Positions 8,671 to 17,157 of a stretch of DNA of 64,000 bases are shown here, one piece after another. The position numbers and the translations under genes were made by a program. The first letter of the stretch is position 1. Every line of letters starts with the position of its first letter. The stretch comes from Roseomonas fluvialis (GTDB taxonomy: Bacteria > Pseudomonadota > Alphaproteobacteria > Acetobacterales > Acetobacteraceae). The notes below the pieces were generated by a model, which saw nothing but the letters and a program-made list of their open reading frames with translations, was not told the origin of the DNA and ran no database searches. Location of the stretch: contig NZ_AP025637.1 of NCBI RefSeq assembly GCF_022846615.1, forward strand, positions 2,629,001-2,693,000, written 5' to 3'.

Positions 8671-9324
8671 GTGCGCGAGGCGATTACCCCGGCCGCCGCG
8701 GCGGCCCTGGTGCCGGACGGCGCCACGGTGATGATCGGCGGCTTCCTCGGCGTGGGCACACCGCGGCGGGTGATCGACGCGTTGGTGGCGCGCGGCGCAC
8801 GCGGCCTGACCGTGATCGCGAACGACACGGCGCGGCCGGAGCTCGGCATCGGGCTGCTGGTCGCCGCGGGCTGCGTGGCGCGTGCCATCGTCAGCCACAT
8901 CGGCACCAACCCCGTCACGCAGCAGAAGATGATCGCGGGCGAGATGCAGGTGGACCTGGTGCCGCAGGGCACGCTGGCCGAGCGCATCCGTGCCGGCGGC
9001 GCCGGGCTCGGCGGCGTGCTGACGCCGACCGGCATCGGCACCAGCGTGGCGGAAGGCAAGCAGGTGATCACGGTCGAAGGCCGCGACTACCTGCTGGAAC
9101 TGCCGCTGCGCGCCGATGTCGCGCTGCTGCACTGCTACGAGGCCGACCACCACGGCAACCTGACCTACCGGCTGACCGCGCAGAACTTCAACCCGGTCAT
9201 GGCCATGGCGGCGGATGTCGTGATCGCCGAACCGGACGAGATCGTGCCGATCGGCGTCATCCCGCCCGACCATGTCCGCACACCGGGCATCCTGGTGACC
9301 CACCTGGTGGAAAGGCCGCGCTGA
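8671..9324 (+). CDS. 3-oxoacid/acetate CoA-transferase subunit A
   Basis: 217 residues, GTG start five bases after the fabI stop. The N-terminal glycine motif TVMIGGFLGVGTPRRVIDAL and the later ALLHCYEADHHGNLTYR match the alpha subunit of family I CoA-transferases (AtoD/ScoA type), which bind the CoA moiety. Together with the adjacent B subunit it should exchange CoA between short-chain acyl-CoA and acetate, acetoacetate or succinate. Substrate specificity cannot be told from sequence. The open frame extends upstream inside fabI, which is a shadow. Confidence 0.88.
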   Translation: MREAITPAAAAALVPDGATVMIGGFLGVGTPRRVIDALVARGARGLTVIANDTARPELGIGLLVAAGCVARAIVSHIGTNPVTQQKMIAGEMQVDLVPQGTLAERIRAGGAGLGGVLTPTGIGTSVAEGKQVITVEGRDYLLELPLRADVALLHCYEADHHGNLTYRLTAQNFNPVMAMAADVVIAEPDEIVPIGVIPPDHVRTPGILVTHLVERPR

Positions 9325-9325
9325 G

Positions 9326-9976
9326 ATGGACGCGAAGGAGATCATCGCGCGCCGCGTCGCGCAGGAATTGCGGGACCGCACCCTGGTCAACCTCGGCATC
9401 GGGCTGCCCACGCTGGTCGCGCGCTATGTCCCCGAGGGCATGCTGGTGGCGTTCCAGAGCGAGAACGGCATCATTGGCTTCGCCGCCCGCCCACCCGAGG
9501 GCATGGAGGATCCGAACCTGACCGATGCCGGCGGCGGCTTCATCTCCGCCCTGCCCGGCGCCTTCGCCTTCGACAGCGTGACCTCCTTCGCGCTGATCCG
9601 CGGCGGGCACCTCGATATGACCGTGCTGGGCGGGCTGCAGGTGGATGCGACCGGCCGGCTGGCGAACTGGATGGTGCCGGGGCGCATGGTCGCCGGCATG
9701 GGCGGGGCGATGGACCTGGTGGCCGGCGCGCGGCGCGTGGTCATCGCCATGCAGCACGCCGCGAAGGGCGAGGCGAAGATCGTGCCCGAACTCACCCTGC
9801 CGCCGACCGCCGCGCGGTCGGTCTCGCTGGTGGTCACCGACCTCGCGGTGATCGAACCCACACCCGCCGGCCTGGTGCTGCGCGAACGCGCGCCGGGTGT
9901 CACGGTCGAACAGATCCTCGCCGCCACCACCGCGCCGCTGGTCCTGCCCGACACCATCCCGGAGATGCGCCTGTGA
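9326..9976 (+). CDS. 3-oxoacid/acetate CoA-transferase subunit B
   Basis: 216 residues, starting one base after the A-subunit stop. The catalytic glutamate is E46 in FQSENGIIGF, the canonical S-E-N-G motif of the family I beta subunit, which forms the glutamyl-CoA thioester. LVNLGIGLPTLVA and LGGLQVDATGRLANW are further family signatures. It forms the active heterotetramer with the preceding gene product. It lies in a fabI-to-DUF3141 operon together with acetyl-phosphate enzymes. One plausible role is activating acetate or acetoacetate released from PHB turnover; this is inferred from context. Confidence 0.9.
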   Translation: MDAKEIIARRVAQELRDRTLVNLGIGLPTLVARYVPEGMLVAFQSENGIIGFAARPPEGMEDPNLTDAGGGFISALPGAFAFDSVTSFALIRGGHLDMTVLGGLQVDATGRLANWMVPGRMVAGMGGAMDLVAGARRVVIAMQHAAKGEAKIVPELTLPPTAARSVSLVVTDLAVIEPTPAGLVLRERAPGVTVEQILAATTAPLVLPDTIPEMRL

Positions 9977-11391
9977 CCCTCACCGCCCCCGCCACCATCG
10001 GCCGCGCCTGGGACGAGATCGCCCTTGGCGAGAGCGCCAGCGTGACGCGGGTGTGCACGCCCAACGACCTCATCGTTTTCGCGCACGCCTCGGGCAATCT
10101 GAACCCGGTCAACTTGCCAGGCGAATCCGAACAGGAAACCGGGCGCCCCGCGGTCGCGCCGGCGATGTGGTGCGCGGCGCTGTTCTCGGCCGCGCTGGGC
10201 AACCGGCTGCCGGGGCCGGGCACGGTGTACCGCGCGCAGGACCTGCGCTTCCACGCCCGCGTCGAGGCCGGCGAGGCGGTGGTCGCGACCGTGACGGTGC
10301 GCGAAAAACTGGCCGGCAACCTGCTGGTCATGGACTGCCGGCTCGACAAGCAGGACGGCACGCTGGTGGTGAGCGGCACCGCCGAGGTCAGCCCCCCCCT
10401 GCAGCGCCTGGTGACCGATGGCGTCGCCATCCCGGCCCTGACGCTGGTCCCGCGCGGCAAGTTCTCGCGACTGCTGGAAGCCTGCCGCGGCCTGCCCGCC
10501 ATGCCCACCGCCATCGCCGCGCCGACCGATGAGAATTCGCTCGGCGGTGCGTGGGAGGCGACGAAGCAAGGCCTCATCGCCCCCATCCTGGTCGGCCCCG
10601 AGGCCGAAATCCGCGCCGAGGCCGCCAAGATCGGCTGGGACCTGGCGGGTGTCGCGATCGACCATGTCGCGTCGGCGCACGACGCACCCGCGCGCGCCGT
10701 CGCCCTGGTGCATGAAGGCCGTGCCGAAGCGGTGATGAAAGGCAACATCCATTCCGACGAGGTGCTGCGCCACGTCACCAAATCCGATGGCGGGCTGCGC
10801 GCGGGCCGGCGCGTCAGCCACGCCTTCGTGCTCGACATCCCGGGGCACGAGGGGCTGATGATCATCTCGGACGCCGCCATCAACATCCTGCCCGACCTGA
10901 TGACCAAGGCAGACATCGTGCAGAACGCGATCGACCTGGCGCGCGCGATAGGCATCGAGACGCCGCGCGTGGGCGTGCTCTCGGCGGTCGAGACGGTGAA
11001 CCCGGCCATCCCCTCCACCGTCGATGCCGCCGCCCTGTCCAAGATGGCCGAGCGCGGGCAGATCAAAGGCGGGCTGGTGGACGGGCCGCTCGCGATGGAC
11101 AACGCCGTCGATCTCGAGGCGGCGCGGACCAAGGGCATCCAGTCGAGCGTCGCCGGGCGGGCCGACGTGCTCATCGCGCCGAACCTCGAAGCGGGGAACA
11201 TGCTGGCGAAGCAGCTGGTATTCCTTTCGCAGGCCGATACCGGCGGGCTGGTGCTCGGGGCCAAGGTGCCGGTCATGCTGACCAGCCGGGCCGATGACGA
11301 GCACGCGCGCCTGATGTCGGCCGCCTTCGCGGTGCTGTACGGGTATTGGCGGCGCACCGGCCGGTCGCGCCTTGCGGAGATGGCGCCGTGA
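9973..11391 (+). CDS. Bifunctional MaoC-type enoyl-CoA hydratase / phosphate acetyltransferase
   Basis: 472 residues, GTG start overlapping the previous stop (GTGA). Residues 1-140 form a MaoC-like hot-dog domain (VCTPNDLIVFAHASGNLNPVN), corresponding to (R)-specific enoyl-CoA hydratase. Residues about 160-470 form a phosphotransacetylase/phosphotransbutyrylase domain (AVMKGNIHSDEVLRHV, SDAAINILPDL, NLEAGNMLAKQLVF). The Pta half interconverts acyl-CoA and acyl phosphate, feeding the adjacent acetate kinase. The fusion is a known alphaproteobacterial arrangement. The hydratase half suggests hydroxyacyl-CoA handling, in line with the PhaC-like protein downstream. Confidence 0.9.
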   Translation: MTLTAPATIGRAWDEIALGESASVTRVCTPNDLIVFAHASGNLNPVNLPGESEQETGRPAVAPAMWCAALFSAALGNRLPGPGTVYRAQDLRFHARVEAGEAVVATVTVREKLAGNLLVMDCRLDKQDGTLVVSGTAEVSPPLQRLVTDGVAIPALTLVPRGKFSRLLEACRGLPAMPTAIAAPTDENSLGGAWEATKQGLIAPILVGPEAEIRAEAAKIGWDLAGVAIDHVASAHDAPARAVALVHEGRAEAVMKGNIHSDEVLRHVTKSDGGLRAGRRVSHAFVLDIPGHEGLMIISDAAINILPDLMTKADIVQNAIDLARAIGIETPRVGVLSAVETVNPAIPSTVDAAALSKMAERGQIKGGLVDGPLAMDNAVDLEAARTKGIQSSVAGRADVLIAPNLEAGNMLAKQLVFLSQADTGGLVLGAKVPVMLTSRADDEHARLMSAAFAVLYGYWRRTGRSRLAEMAP

Positions 11392-12590
11392 TCGCGACCG
11401 GCGATGCCGTGCTGGTCATCAATGCGGGATCGTCCTCGATAAAGTTCGAGTTGTTCGACGCGCAGCAGGTGCCGGGCGCGCTCTATGCCGGGCAGGTCGA
11501 GGGGATCGGCGCCGCACCGCGCTTTTCGGCCAAGGATGCCGCGGGGGCACGCCTGGCCGACCAGCGTTGGTCGGAGGGCGGGGCGCCTGGCGACCATGGC
11601 GCCGCGCTTCGCGTCATCATCGGCTGGCTGGCGGGCGTGCTGGCAGGCCGGCGGATCGCGGCGATCGGCCACCGTGTCGTCCATGGCGGGCCGGACCTGG
11701 CTGCGCCCGTGCTGGTCGATGCCACGGTGATGGAGCGCCTGGGCGCGCTGGCGTCGCTGGCGCCGCTGCACCAGCCGCACAACCTGGCCGGAATCGCGGC
11801 CGCCGCCGAACACTTCCCCGGCGTGCCGCAGGTGGCCTGCTTCGACACCGCCTTCCACCGCGCCCATGCCTGGGAAGCCGATACCTACGCCCTGCCCCCG
11901 GAATTCTACGCCCGCGGCATCCGGCGCTACGGCTTCCACGGGCTGTCCTATGAATACATCGCGCGCAGCCTGGCGCAGACCGACCCGGCGCTGGCCGCAG
12001 GGCGCGTGGTGGTGGCGCATCTGGGCAACGGCGCGTCGCTCTGTGCCATGCACGACGGCCGCAGCATCGACAGCACCATGGGCTTCACCGCGCTGGACGG
12101 CGTGCCGATGGGCACGCGCAGCGGGCAGATCGACCCCGGCGTGCTGCTGCACCTCATGGCCTCGGACGGCATGGACACGACCGCCGTGCAGAAGCTGCTG
12201 TACGGCAATGCCGGCCTCAAGGGCATGTCGGGTATCAGCCAGGACGTACGCGACCTCGAGGCCAGCGCCGACCCGCGCGCCGCCGCCGCGCTGTCGCATT
12301 TCTGCTGGCGTGTGCGGCGCGAGGTTGGTGCCCTTGCAGCGGCCCTGGGCGGCATCGACGCGCTGGTCTTTACCGCGGGCATCGGGGAGAACGCCGCTTC
12401 CATCCGCGCACGGATCTGCGCGGGGCTGGGCTTCCTCGGCATCGAGGTCGATCCTGCGCTGAACGACGCGAATGCGCCCGACATTTCGGCTCCCGGCGCC
12501 ACCACCCGCGTGCTGGTCCGCGCCACCGACGAGGAAGGCATGATCGCCCGCCACGTCCTGGCGCTGTTGCAGCGCAGCGAAAAGGCTTGA
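11388..12590 (+). CDS. ackA: Acetate/propionate family kinase AckA
   Basis: 400 residues, GTG start at 11388 overlapping the pta stop (GTGA). It interconverts acyl phosphate plus ADP with acetate (or propionate/butyrate) plus ATP. The ASKHA-fold signatures are present: LVINAGSSSIKFELF at the N-terminus, RRYGFHGLSYEYIA, VVVAHLGNGASLCAM and VFTAGIGENAASIRARI. With the MaoC-Pta protein it completes a substrate-level phosphorylation or acetate assimilation module. A GC-rich hairpin follows the stop. Confidence 0.93.
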   Translation: MIATGDAVLVINAGSSSIKFELFDAQQVPGALYAGQVEGIGAAPRFSAKDAAGARLADQRWSEGGAPGDHGAALRVIIGWLAGVLAGRRIAAIGHRVVHGGPDLAAPVLVDATVMERLGALASLAPLHQPHNLAGIAAAAEHFPGVPQVACFDTAFHRAHAWEADTYALPPEFYARGIRRYGFHGLSYEYIARSLAQTDPALAAGRVVVAHLGNGASLCAMHDGRSIDSTMGFTALDGVPMGTRSGQIDPGVLLHLMASDGMDTTAVQKLLYGNAGLKGMSGISQDVRDLEASADPRAAAALSHFCWRVRREVGALAAALGGIDALVFTAGIGENAASIRARICAGLGFLGIEVDPALNDANAPDISAPGATTRVLVRATDEEGMIARHVLALLQRSEKA

Positions 12591-12591
12591 A

Positions 12592-12608
12592 GCCCCGCCG
12601 GACGGGGC
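12592..12608 (+). terminator. GC hairpin between ackA and the DUF3141 gene (attenuator-like)
   Basis: Perfect inverted repeat GCCCCG-CCGGA-CGGGGC starting one base after the ackA stop and ending 33 bases before the next start. No U-tract follows, so partial termination or 3'-end protection is more likely than full intrinsic termination. Confidence 0.35.
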
Positions 12609-12641
12609 GCACTAGAACCACTTGAGGACGGAGAGACCGCC

Positions 12642-14948
12642 ATGCCGCCGATCCCGAATGCACCGACCCGCGAACTCGCCGAGAAGGCGCAGGAGACCGC
12701 GACCCGCGTGCTCGACCAGGTCCGCACCCTGACCGAGGTGATGTCCCGCAACGCCAGCGCCTTGATGCAGCCTGCCCCGGGCACCGGCAGCGCGCAGGCC
12801 ATGAAGGACATGGCGGCGCGCTTCACCCGCAGCCCGGCCGCGCTGATGCAGGATGCGCAGGCCTACGCCACCGACGCCGCGCAGCGCTGGGTGATGTTCT
12901 GGGACGTGATGCGCCAGGCGGGGAACAACTTCGTCGAGCACGAGCGCGCCGGCTGCCCGCCGGTGCTGTTCTTCGACTACGAGACGATCGTCGATGGGCG
13001 CACCCTGCCACGCCCGGTGAACTACGCGCTGGTGCGCATCACCCCGCCCGAAGGCACCCGCCCGGTCGACCCGAAGCTGCGCCCCTTCGTCATCATCGAC
13101 CCGCGGGCCGGCCACGGGGCGGGCATCGGCGGCTTCAAGAACGACAGCCAGGTGGGTGTCGCGCTGCGCCGCGGCCACCCGGTGTATTTCGTGATCTTCT
13201 ACCGCGAACCCGAGAAGGGGCAGACCATCCTCGACGTGACGGCGGCGGAGGCGACCTTCCTCGGGCGCATCGCCGAGGATCATCCGAAGGCGCCCAAGCC
13301 CGTGGTGATCGGCAATTGCCAGGGCGGCTGGGCCACCATGATGCTGGGCGCGGCCGCGCCGGATGCGGTGGGCGCGCTGGTGCTGAACGGTGCGCCGCTG
13401 TCCTACTGGGCCGGCGAGAAGGGGCGCAACCCGATGCGCTACCTGGGCGGCCTCGCCGGCGGCGGCTGGCCGTCCTCGCTGATGGCGGACCTCGGCAACG
13501 GCAAGTTCGACGGCGCCGGGCTGGTCGCGAACTTCGAGAGCCTGTCGCCCGGCAACACCTGGTTCAAGAAGTACTTCGACCTCTATGCGAGCGTGGATTC
13601 CGAAGCCGACCGCTTCCTGGAATTCGAGCGCTGGTGGGGCGGCTACTTCCTGATGACCACGGACGAGATCCGCTGGATCGTCGACAACCTGTTCATCGGC
13701 AATCGCTTCTCCTCCGGCACCATCTCCTCCGGCGGCGGCGAGACCTTCAACATGCGCGAGGTGAAGGCGCCGGTCGTCGTCTTCGCGTCGTCCGGCGATA
13801 ACATCACGCCGCCGGGCCAGGCGCTGCGCTGGATCGCCGACGTCTATCGCGACGAACAGGAGATCAAGTCGCTCGGCCAGACCATCGTCTACCTGCTGCA
13901 CGACCAGATCGGGCACCTGGGCATCTTCGTCTCCGGCGCGGTCGCCAAGAAGGAACACAACGAGATCGCGACCACGCTCGAGATGATCGAGGCGGTCGCA
14001 CCAGGCCTGTACGAGATGCGCATCACCGGCCACGAGGGCTCCGGCTCCAACGAGGAATGGCAGGTCGAACTGGTCGAACGCAAGATCGCCGACATCCGCA
14101 CCCTGTCGGGCGAGGCGAGCAACGAGGCCTTCCCTGCCGTCGCCAAGATCAGCGAGATGAACCAGCATCTGTACGACGTGCTGGTCAGCCCGATCGTGCG
14201 GCAATTCGCCACCGAGGCGGGTGCCGAGGCGCGACGCCAGCGCAGCCCGATGCGCATGCGCCGCTACATGTTCAGCGACCTCAACCCCTTCATGATGCCG
14301 GTGCGCGCGCTGGCCGGCATGGCGCGCGACCACCGCGCCCCGGCTGCGCCCGACAACCCCTTCGTGGCGATGGAGAAGGCTTGGGCCGACAGCGTGGAAC
14401 GCAGCATCGGCGCCTGGGCCGACATGCGCGACGCGGCGATGGAGACCGCCTTCCACGCGATCTATGGCGGCCTGGCCGCGATGGGCGTGACCGGTGACGA
14501 CACCGCCGCCGAGGCGGAGGCCGCGCGGCGGTCGATCGCCATCGAGCCGGCCCAGCATGTCGACGCCCGCGCCAAGGTCGCCGAGGGCGGCTACGCCGAG
14601 GCGGTGATCCGCATGATGATCCTGCTCGCCGATGCGCGCGGCGGCGTCCGCCGGTCGCGCCTCGCACGATCCAATGCGCTGCTGACCACCGAGCCGCCCT
14701 TCGTGGGCATGAGCCCGACCGCGCGCCAGGCCATGATCCGCGAGCAGACGGTCATCGTGACCCTGATGCGCGAGGAAGCGCTGGCCACCCTGCCGACCCT
14801 GCTCAGCAATGCCTCGGACCGGCGCAAGGCGCTCACCGCCGTGGAGCATGTGGCGGGCCCCGATGAGGAACTGGGCGACAAGGCGCGCGAGATGCTGCAG
14901 GCAATGCGCCGCACGCTGGGGCTCGGCCCGAAGGCCGCCGTGGCCTGA
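12642..14948 (+). CDS. DUF3141 protein, PhaC-like alpha/beta hydrolase
   Basis: 768 residues, ATG start. An N-terminal helical region (residues 1-100, phasin-like in composition) precedes an alpha/beta-hydrolase domain resembling polyhydroxyalkanoate synthases. The nucleophile motif G224-N-C226-Q-G-G replaces the serine lipase box with cysteine, as in PhaC. Later VVVFASSGDNITPPGQAL and YLLHDQIGHLGIF probably supply the Asp and His. The remaining 350 residues are the DUF3141-specific C-terminal extension. Genomic association with pta-ackA-fabI is a recurrent alphaproteobacterial theme. Whether it polymerises, depolymerises or only binds polyester is not known from sequence. Confidence 0.85.
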   Translation: MPPIPNAPTRELAEKAQETATRVLDQVRTLTEVMSRNASALMQPAPGTGSAQAMKDMAARFTRSPAALMQDAQAYATDAAQRWVMFWDVMRQAGNNFVEHERAGCPPVLFFDYETIVDGRTLPRPVNYALVRITPPEGTRPVDPKLRPFVIIDPRAGHGAGIGGFKNDSQVGVALRRGHPVYFVIFYREPEKGQTILDVTAAEATFLGRIAEDHPKAPKPVVIGNCQGGWATMMLGAAAPDAVGALVLNGAPLSYWAGEKGRNPMRYLGGLAGGGWPSSLMADLGNGKFDGAGLVANFESLSPGNTWFKKYFDLYASVDSEADRFLEFERWWGGYFLMTTDEIRWIVDNLFIGNRFSSGTISSGGGETFNMREVKAPVVVFASSGDNITPPGQALRWIADVYRDEQEIKSLGQTIVYLLHDQIGHLGIFVSGAVAKKEHNEIATTLEMIEAVAPGLYEMRITGHEGSGSNEEWQVELVERKIADIRTLSGEASNEAFPAVAKISEMNQHLYDVLVSPIVRQFATEAGAEARRQRSPMRMRRYMFSDLNPFMMPVRALAGMARDHRAPAAPDNPFVAMEKAWADSVERSIGAWADMRDAAMETAFHAIYGGLAAMGVTGDDTAAEAEAARRSIAIEPAQHVDARAKVAEGGYAEAVIRMMILLADARGGVRRSRLARSNALLTTEPPFVGMSPTARQAMIREQTVIVTLMREEALATLPTLLSNASDRRKALTAVEHVAGPDEELGDKAREMLQAMRRTLGLGPKAAVA

Positions 14949-14967
14949 CCACGGAAGGCTTTCCAAC

Positions 14968-14998
14968 GGCGCGCCATCGCGGTCTAGGATGGCGCGCC
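14968..14998 (+). terminator. Inverted repeat at the end of the fabI-DUF3141 operon
   Basis: Arms GGCGCGCCAT (14968-14977) and ATGGCGCGCC (14989-14998) pair perfectly over 10 bp around an 11-base loop. It starts 20 bases after the DUF3141 stop and ends 12 bases before the next start. No U-tract follows. It could be a terminator separating two operons or an operator for the following tricistron. Confidence 0.4.
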
Positions 14999-15010
14999 AC
15001 TCCACCGGCG

Positions 15011-15937
15011 ATGACCATGGCCGCAGCGGCCGCGACGAACACGGATGTTCTCGGCTTTGCGCTCGACCAGGGCGCGGCCGGGCTTGCGGCCGGCGCTGCC
15101 GAAGACGCGCTGATGGCGCTGCGTGAACGGGCTCCCGACATGCCGGCGGCGGTTGCGCAGGCGCTGACCGACGCGACCGGGACGGCGGATGGCGACACGC
15201 CCGCCCATCGGACCGCGCGGGCCATCGCCGCCGCGGTCGAGCGCCACGGCGCGGGTTTCCCGCCCGGCACGGAGCCTCCCTATCACGACCGCCTGCACCA
15301 GGCCGAGGCGACGCGTGCGCTCGGTTGGCTGCTCGGTGCCGCGCGACGCCTGGGTCACGTGACGCCGGCCGACGCCGCGCTCGCCATCGCCGCCATGGCC
15401 GCGCACGACCTGCTGCATGACGGGCGCGTGCATGCCGAGCGCGGGCTGCTGGAACGCCGATCGGCCGAAGCCGCCGCCACCATCGCCGCCGATCAGGGCA
15501 TGTCGGCAGCGGACATCGCGACGCTACGGCGGATCATTCTCGCCACCACCTGGCCCTGGGATGATGCCGAGGCCCCCGACCTGCCCTGCCGGCTCGCGCG
15601 CGAGGCCGACCTGTTTGCCAGCAGCCTGCCGCGCCTGGGCCCACGCCTGAGCCGGTTGCTGGCCCGCGAACTCGCCATGGCGGGGCAGGCCGTGCCCGAG
15701 GGCGTGGCGACGCATGTCGCACGCGTGGCACTGCTGCGGCTGCTGCCGCCGGCCAGCGAGGCAGCGCGTGCCCTGGGGCTCGATGGGGTGCGTGCGGCGC
15801 AGCTCGACGCCTATGGCGAGGCAGCGCGGCGGCTTGGCCTGCGCATCGCGTCGGCGGAGGCGGGTGCAGCGGCGCTCGATGCGATGGATACCGCGGATGC
15901 CGACGCGCTGCTGGCCTGGTCGGGGCTCACGCCATGA
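15011..15937 (+). CDS. HD-superfamily hydrolase resembling class I cyclic-nucleotide phosphodiesterases
   Basis: 308 residues. The metal-site pattern of class I 3',5'-cyclic nucleotide phosphodiesterases is visible: Y91-H92-D-x-x-H96 (PDE motif YHNxxH), H132-D133-x-x-H136-D-G, LERRSAE at 147-153 and a late aspartate D200 in LAREADLFAS. The enzyme is therefore predicted to hydrolyse a cyclic nucleotide or related phosphoester. Its stop overlaps the start of a class III nucleotide cyclase by four bases (ATGA), which strongly suggests an antagonistic pair. No signal peptide is seen. The PDE assignment rests on motif order only and needs a profile search. Confidence 0.68.
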   Translation: MTMAAAAATNTDVLGFALDQGAAGLAAGAAEDALMALRERAPDMPAAVAQALTDATGTADGDTPAHRTARAIAAAVERHGAGFPPGTEPPYHDRLHQAEATRALGWLLGAARRLGHVTPADAALAIAAMAAHDLLHDGRVHAERGLLERRSAEAAATIAADQGMSAADIATLRRIILATTWPWDDAEAPDLPCRLAREADLFASSLPRLGPRLSRLLARELAMAGQAVPEGVATHVARVALLRLLPPASEAARALGLDGVRAAQLDAYGEAARRLGLRIASAEAGAAALDAMDTADADALLAWSGLTP

Positions 15938-17151
15938 CCACGCGCGGGCCTTCGTTGATGGTGCTGCTGCTGTTGCTGGTCGCGGCGACGGGCGGGCTGA
16001 TGCTGGGTGCGTTGGCGTTGACGGCAGCGGCGACCCCGACCGGCGCGCCGGTGGCTGCGCTCGTGCTCGGCGGCACGGGGCTGGTGCTCGGTGCCGCGGG
16101 GGCGATGCTGGCCGCGCAGCGCATCGCCGCGGCACTGCGGCGCCTCGTGCGCGAGGCCGAGGCGATCCGCCGCCTCGACCTCGCCGATCCCGTGGCGCCT
16201 GCGGGTGGTACGGCGGAAGTGGCCGTGCTGGCCGAGGCGATGGGCGGCATGAAGTCCGCGCTGCGCCTGTTCAGCGTCTATGTGCCGCGCGACCTGGTGC
16301 GGAAGTTGATGGCGGAGGGCGCGGAGGCCGCGCTGGGCGGGGAACGGCGCCGGCTGACCGTGATGTTCTCTGACGTGCAGGGCTTCACCACCATTGCCGA
16401 GCGCATGGACCCGGAGGAGCTGATGCGCATCACCTCCGCCTATTTCCAGGCGCTGACGGACGACCTGTTGGACCACCACGCCACCATCGACAAGTACATC
16501 GGCGATGCGGTGATGGCGATCTGGAACGCGCCGAAGCGCGACCTTGCGCATGCGATGCACGGGTGCCGCGCCGCACTCCATGCGCGCGCGCTGACCCTGC
16601 GAATGGAACAGGACTTCGCCGCGCGCGGCTGGCCACGCCTGCACACCCGCTTCGGCGTGCATACGGGCGATGCGGTGGTTGGCAATGTCGGGTCGTCGGA
16701 TCGTATGGCGTATACCGCGATCGGTGGCATGGTGAACCTCGCCTCGCGGCTGGAGGGCATGAACAAGATGTACGGCACGCAGATCCTGGTGAGCGAGGCG
16801 ACGCGCATCGGCGCGGGCAGCGGCTTCGTGTTCCGCCCGGTGGATGTCGTGCTGGCCAAGGGCACGCAGGACCCGGTCGAGGTGCACGAGCTGGTCGGGC
16901 TGTCGGTGGCATCGGACGCGAAGGATGCGCCGCTCCTGGCTGACCGGGGGTTGGTGGGCCGCCTGCCGGCCTGGGGTGAGGCGATCCGCCGCTTCCGCGC
17001 CGGCCAGTTCGGCCCCGCGCGCGAGGCGCTGCGGGACTGCGGCGATCCGGCGCATGACCCCTTGGTTGCGGCCTATGCCGCGCGGCTGGCGATGCATCCG
17101 GACGGTCCGCCGGAGGGCTGGTCGCCGGTGACGCGGCTCGACAGCAAGTAG
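15934..17151 (+). CDS. Membrane class III adenylate/guanylate cyclase
   Basis: 405 residues. Two hydrophobic helices (about 8-31 and 39-62) anchor the protein; a HAMP-like linker (about 63-110) leads to the cyclase domain (about 120-320). Metal aspartates are D147 (FSDVQGFT) and D191 (DKYIGDAVMAIW). The purine-contacting pair is K187 and T261 (YTAIGGMVN), typical of bacterial adenylate cyclases. The transition-state residues N268 and R272 are in VNLASRLEG. All needed catalytic residues are present, so cAMP is the expected product. A tail of about 80 residues follows. It is coupled to the PDE-like gene upstream and lies six bases before a patatin gene. Confidence 0.9.
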   Translation: MTTRGPSLMVLLLLLVAATGGLMLGALALTAAATPTGAPVAALVLGGTGLVLGAAGAMLAAQRIAAALRRLVREAEAIRRLDLADPVAPAGGTAEVAVLAEAMGGMKSALRLFSVYVPRDLVRKLMAEGAEAALGGERRRLTVMFSDVQGFTTIAERMDPEELMRITSAYFQALTDDLLDHHATIDKYIGDAVMAIWNAPKRDLAHAMHGCRAALHARALTLRMEQDFAARGWPRLHTRFGVHTGDAVVGNVGSSDRMAYTAIGGMVNLASRLEGMNKMYGTQILVSEATRIGAGSGFVFRPVDVVLAKGTQDPVEVHELVGLSVASDAKDAPLLADRGLVGRLPAWGEAIRRFRAGQFGPAREALRDCGDPAHDPLVAAYAARLAMHPDGPPEGWSPVTRLDSK

Positions 17152-17157
17152 GGCGCG

